NCBI GenBank assembly: GCA_040877285.1
Contig: JBBDNZ010000043.1
Span: 1-6,567, forward strand
Source of the DNA: CANKHA01 sp040877285
Lineage (GTDB): Bacteria > Pseudomonadota > Alphaproteobacteria > Rhizobiales > Xanthobacteraceae
Length of the DNA: 6,567 nucleotides
Direction: 5' to 3'
The position numbers and the translations under genes are program-made. Below the pieces are notes generated by a model. The model did no database searches and was not told the DNA's origin. It saw only the letters and a list, made by a program, of their open reading frames with translations. This document shows positions 5,203 through 6,567 of the stretch, piece by piece (within the stretch, counting starts at the first letter, position 1; each line of letters opens with the position of its first letter).

Positions 5203-6132
5203 CTACTCATCATGCACCGCCGCCTTGCGCCGGTTCTTCGCGCTTTCCTCTTCGACGAAAGCGAGATTCTGATCGAATACGATGCGGGATTCGCCCGCGA
5301 GCGCGACAAAACGCTTGCCGCGGGCGCGACCGATCAGAGTGAGGTTGGCTTTGCGCGCCAGGTCTACGCCCCAGGCGGTGAAACCGGAACGCGAGATCAG
5401 AATGGGGATACCCATGCGCACGGTCTTGATGACCATTTCCGAAGTCAATCGTCCCGTGGTGTAAAAGATCTTGCCCCGCGGGCTCACGCGGTGCCGGAAC
5501 ATCCAGCCGGCGATCTTGTCGACGGCGTTATGGCGTCCAACATCCTCCATATAGACCAACGGCCGGTCGCGTTCGGCGAGCACACAGCCGTGAATAGCCC
5601 CGGCCTCCTGATAGAGCGACGGAGTTGTGTTGATCTTGTGAGTCAAGGTGTAGAGCCATGACGTCCGCAGCTCGGCGTCCGGCAGCCTGACATTCTCCAA
5701 CGCCTCCATCAGGTCGCCGAACACCGTGCCTTGGGCGCACCCGGAGGTCTGGACCTTCTTTTTCAGCTTCTTCTCATAGTTCGTCTTGCGCTTGGTACGC
5801 ACGACGACGACGGAGAGTTCCTCGTCGTAGTCGACTCCCGTTACGACATCATCCGGGCGCAGCATGTTCTGATTCAGCAGATAGCCAATGGCCAAATATT
5901 CGGGATAATCGCCGATGGTCATCGCCGTAACGATTTCCTGGGAATTGAGAAAAATCGTCAAGGCGCGCTCCACCGTCACCGATGTCTCGATGATGGCGCC
6001 GGTCTGGTCAATTCCCTTGACGCGTTCCGTCAGCCGCGGGTCCTGCGGGTCTGGACGGATGAGATATTCGTCGTCGCTCGCTGTGCTCATACGTGAAAGT
6101 TTAGCAGAAAAAGAGCGGAGCCAAACCGCCAT
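5203..6132 (-). CDS. fdhD: FdhD, sulfurtransferase/chaperone for formate dehydrogenase cofactor
   Basis: FdhD passes sulfur from the cysteine desulfurase IscS to the molybdenum cofactor and delivers the sulfurated cofactor to formate dehydrogenase; without it the enzyme is inactive in E. coli. The 309 residues include VQTSGCAQGTVFGDL (127-141), GAIHGC (178-183), the signature MEDVGRHNAVDK (195-206), YTTGRLTSEMV (223-233) and an ISRSGFTAWGVDLA segment. The E. coli CxxC loop is CxxG here: C132 is kept and the second position is G135. C183 is the only other cysteine. The N-terminus is uncertain: ATG 6132 gives 309 residues, whereas ATG 6090 gives 295 and begins MSTASDDEY. Neither has a clear Shine-Dalgarno; a GATAAT (6147-6142) just before 6132 could be a -10 box, which would make the message nearly leaderless or favour 6090. 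mobA follows on the same strand, and a signalling gene diverges upstream. Confidence 0.94.
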   Translation of the reverse strand: MAVWLRSFSAKLSRMSTASDDEYLIRPDPQDPRLTERVKGIDQTGAIIETSVTVERALTIFLNSQEIVTAMTIGDYPEYLAIGYLLNQNMLRPDDVVTGVDYDEELSVVVVRTKRKTNYEKKLKKKVQTSGCAQGTVFGDLMEALENVRLPDAELRTSWLYTLTHKINTTPSLYQEAGAIHGCVLAERDRPLVYMEDVGRHNAVDKIAGWMFRHRVSPRGKIFYTTGRLTSEMVIKTVRMGIPILISRSGFTAWGVDLARKANLTLIGRARGKRFVALAGESRIVFDQNLAFVEEESAKNRRKAAVHDE

Positions 6133-6190
6133 AAACGAAAAATTATCCCTGCGGCGAAATGCGGCTGACCCTTATTTCCCCGGCCATCGC

Positions 6191-6220
6191 TTAACGTCAG
6201 TTTTGTAGCGGGGGTATTAT
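6191..6220 (+). promoter_or_regulatory. Candidate promoter for the sensor gene in the fdhD divergent region
   Basis: TTAACG (6191-6196) and TATTAT (6215-6220), 18 bases apart, match the sigma70 boxes at 4 of 6 and 5 of 6. Transcription would start near 6227, 15 bases before the proposed TTG start. The rest of the divergent gap (6133-6241) shows, on the minus strand, GATAAT at 6147-6142 without a good -35. Tentative. Confidence 0.3.
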
Positions 6221-6241
6221 GCGAAGCAGGCAGAGAGTTAC

Positions 6242-6567
6242 TTGCACGCCGAACAAGACCGGCGGTCGCGCCCGCTAAATTCCGCCGCCGCTTTGCCGGC
6301 GCTGAGCCTTTGCGTCGCTTTGGGATTTTGCGTGATCTGCGGCGCCATCTTGTGGCAGGAGCGGCGCAGCGCGTGGGAGCATGCGGGTCAAACCAGCGCC
6401 AATTTGGTCGCCGCCATCAATTCCGACATCTATCGCAATATCGAGCAATACGCTCTTTCTCTTCAAGGAGTCATCGACAAACTGCGGCTTGCGGACATCG
6501 ACCGAGTCAGCCCTGAGATTCGCAAGGCCGTTCTGTTCGATAAATCGGCTGGGGCTCGTTATCTCGG
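6242..6567 (+). CDS. N-terminal part of a membrane sensor protein, probably GGDEF-type; 3' end outside window
   Basis: The frame is open from after TAG 6206-6208 to the window end. It gives 108 residues if it begins at TTG 6242, the first usable start codon in frame. There is a short Arg-rich cytoplasmic start (1-14) and one membrane helix (about 17-38, LPALSLCVALGFCVICGAIL). A predicted helical extracytoplasmic segment follows, with SAWEHAGQTSANLVAAIN (43-60), SDIYRNIEQYALSLQGVI (61-78) and SPEIRKAVLFDKSAGARYL. This pattern, a helix then W/ER...NL...I..DI.RNIE.YDLSLQ-like text leading to R..LFD...ARYLG, is what I recall from the N-termini of rhizobial diguanylate cyclases with periplasmic sensor domains. 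The catalytic domain is not in the window, so a histidine kinase or chemoreceptor is possible. The ribosome binding site is weak (GAGAG 6233-6237). An out-of-frame ATG at 6219 stops at 6278. It is divergent from fdhD and need not be related to formate metabolism. Confidence 0.65.
   Translation, partial: MHAEQDRRSRPLNSAAALPALSLCVALGFCVICGAILWQERRSAWEHAGQTSANLVAAINSDIYRNIEQYALSLQGVIDKLRLADIDRVSPEIRKAVLFDKSAGARYL

Noticed and set aside
5191..5661. + strand frame of 156 aa opposite fdhD, and the similar one at 5731-6096
   Set aside because: Both lie wholly or mostly inside fdhD, whose motifs are unmistakable; they are shadows.
6310..6516. + strand frame of 68 aa near the window end
   Set aside because: It is out of frame with the overlapping membrane-sensor reading, which has a clear helix and a recognisable continuation; composition is Arg-rich.
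1..6567. Mobile element, CRISPR array, tRNA or phage system
   Set aside because: No transposase or integrase motifs, no regularly spaced repeats and no tRNA-like cloverleaf were seen; the gene content is a coherent metabolic cluster.

Overview
The window looks like a piece of a GC-rich alphaproteobacterial chromosome, most likely Hyphomicrobiales (rhizobia, Bradyrhizobium, Xanthobacteraceae or Methylobacterium relatives). This rests on the look of the proteins (a short four-cluster formate dehydrogenase beta subunit, a gamma subunit with a long N-terminal extension, an FdhD with a single cysteine in its sulfur-transfer loop) and on GC-rich codon use. The genus cannot be fixed by reading alone. 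Nearly every gene serves one purpose: making and equipping a respiratory, molybdenum-dependent formate dehydrogenase.

Positions 1-2237 (+ strand) hold the enzyme: the 3' end of the catalytic alpha-subunit gene, the Fe-S beta subunit (501-1097) and the membrane cytochrome b gamma subunit (1177-2187). A strong intrinsic terminator (2208-2237) closes this unit. Positions 2318-4083 (+) hold mobB and moeA, which overlap by one base and act in molybdenum insertion and cofactor maturation.

From the other direction (- strand) come fdhD (6132-5203), a sulfurtransferase that activates the cofactor for formate dehydrogenase, mobA (5116-4487), which makes the dinucleotide form of the cofactor, and a small unrecognised membrane-anchored or secreted 96-aa protein (4392-4102) with a good ribosome binding site. 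The two groups converge at about 4084-4101. Divergent from fdhD, a partial + strand gene starts near 6242 and runs off the window. It has an N-terminal membrane helix and a start resembling the sensor region of membrane-bound GGDEF-type signalling proteins.

How they work together: formate is oxidised at the Mo site of alpha, electrons pass through the four [4Fe-4S] clusters of beta to the two hemes b of gamma and then to quinone. MoeA inserts Mo into molybdopterin, MobA (helped by MobB) adds GMP to give the guanine dinucleotide cofactor, and FdhD supplies the sulfido ligand.

Non-coding features include the terminator, two copies of a short CTCTCCC/GGGAGAG palindrome (one before mobB, one before mobA), a CGTCGC/GCGACG palindrome in the leader of the small gene, and candidate promoters. 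No RNA genes, insertion sequences, CRISPR arrays or phage genes were seen, and no convincing undescribed system. The least explained items are the 96-aa protein, the paired palindromes and the start of the sensor gene.
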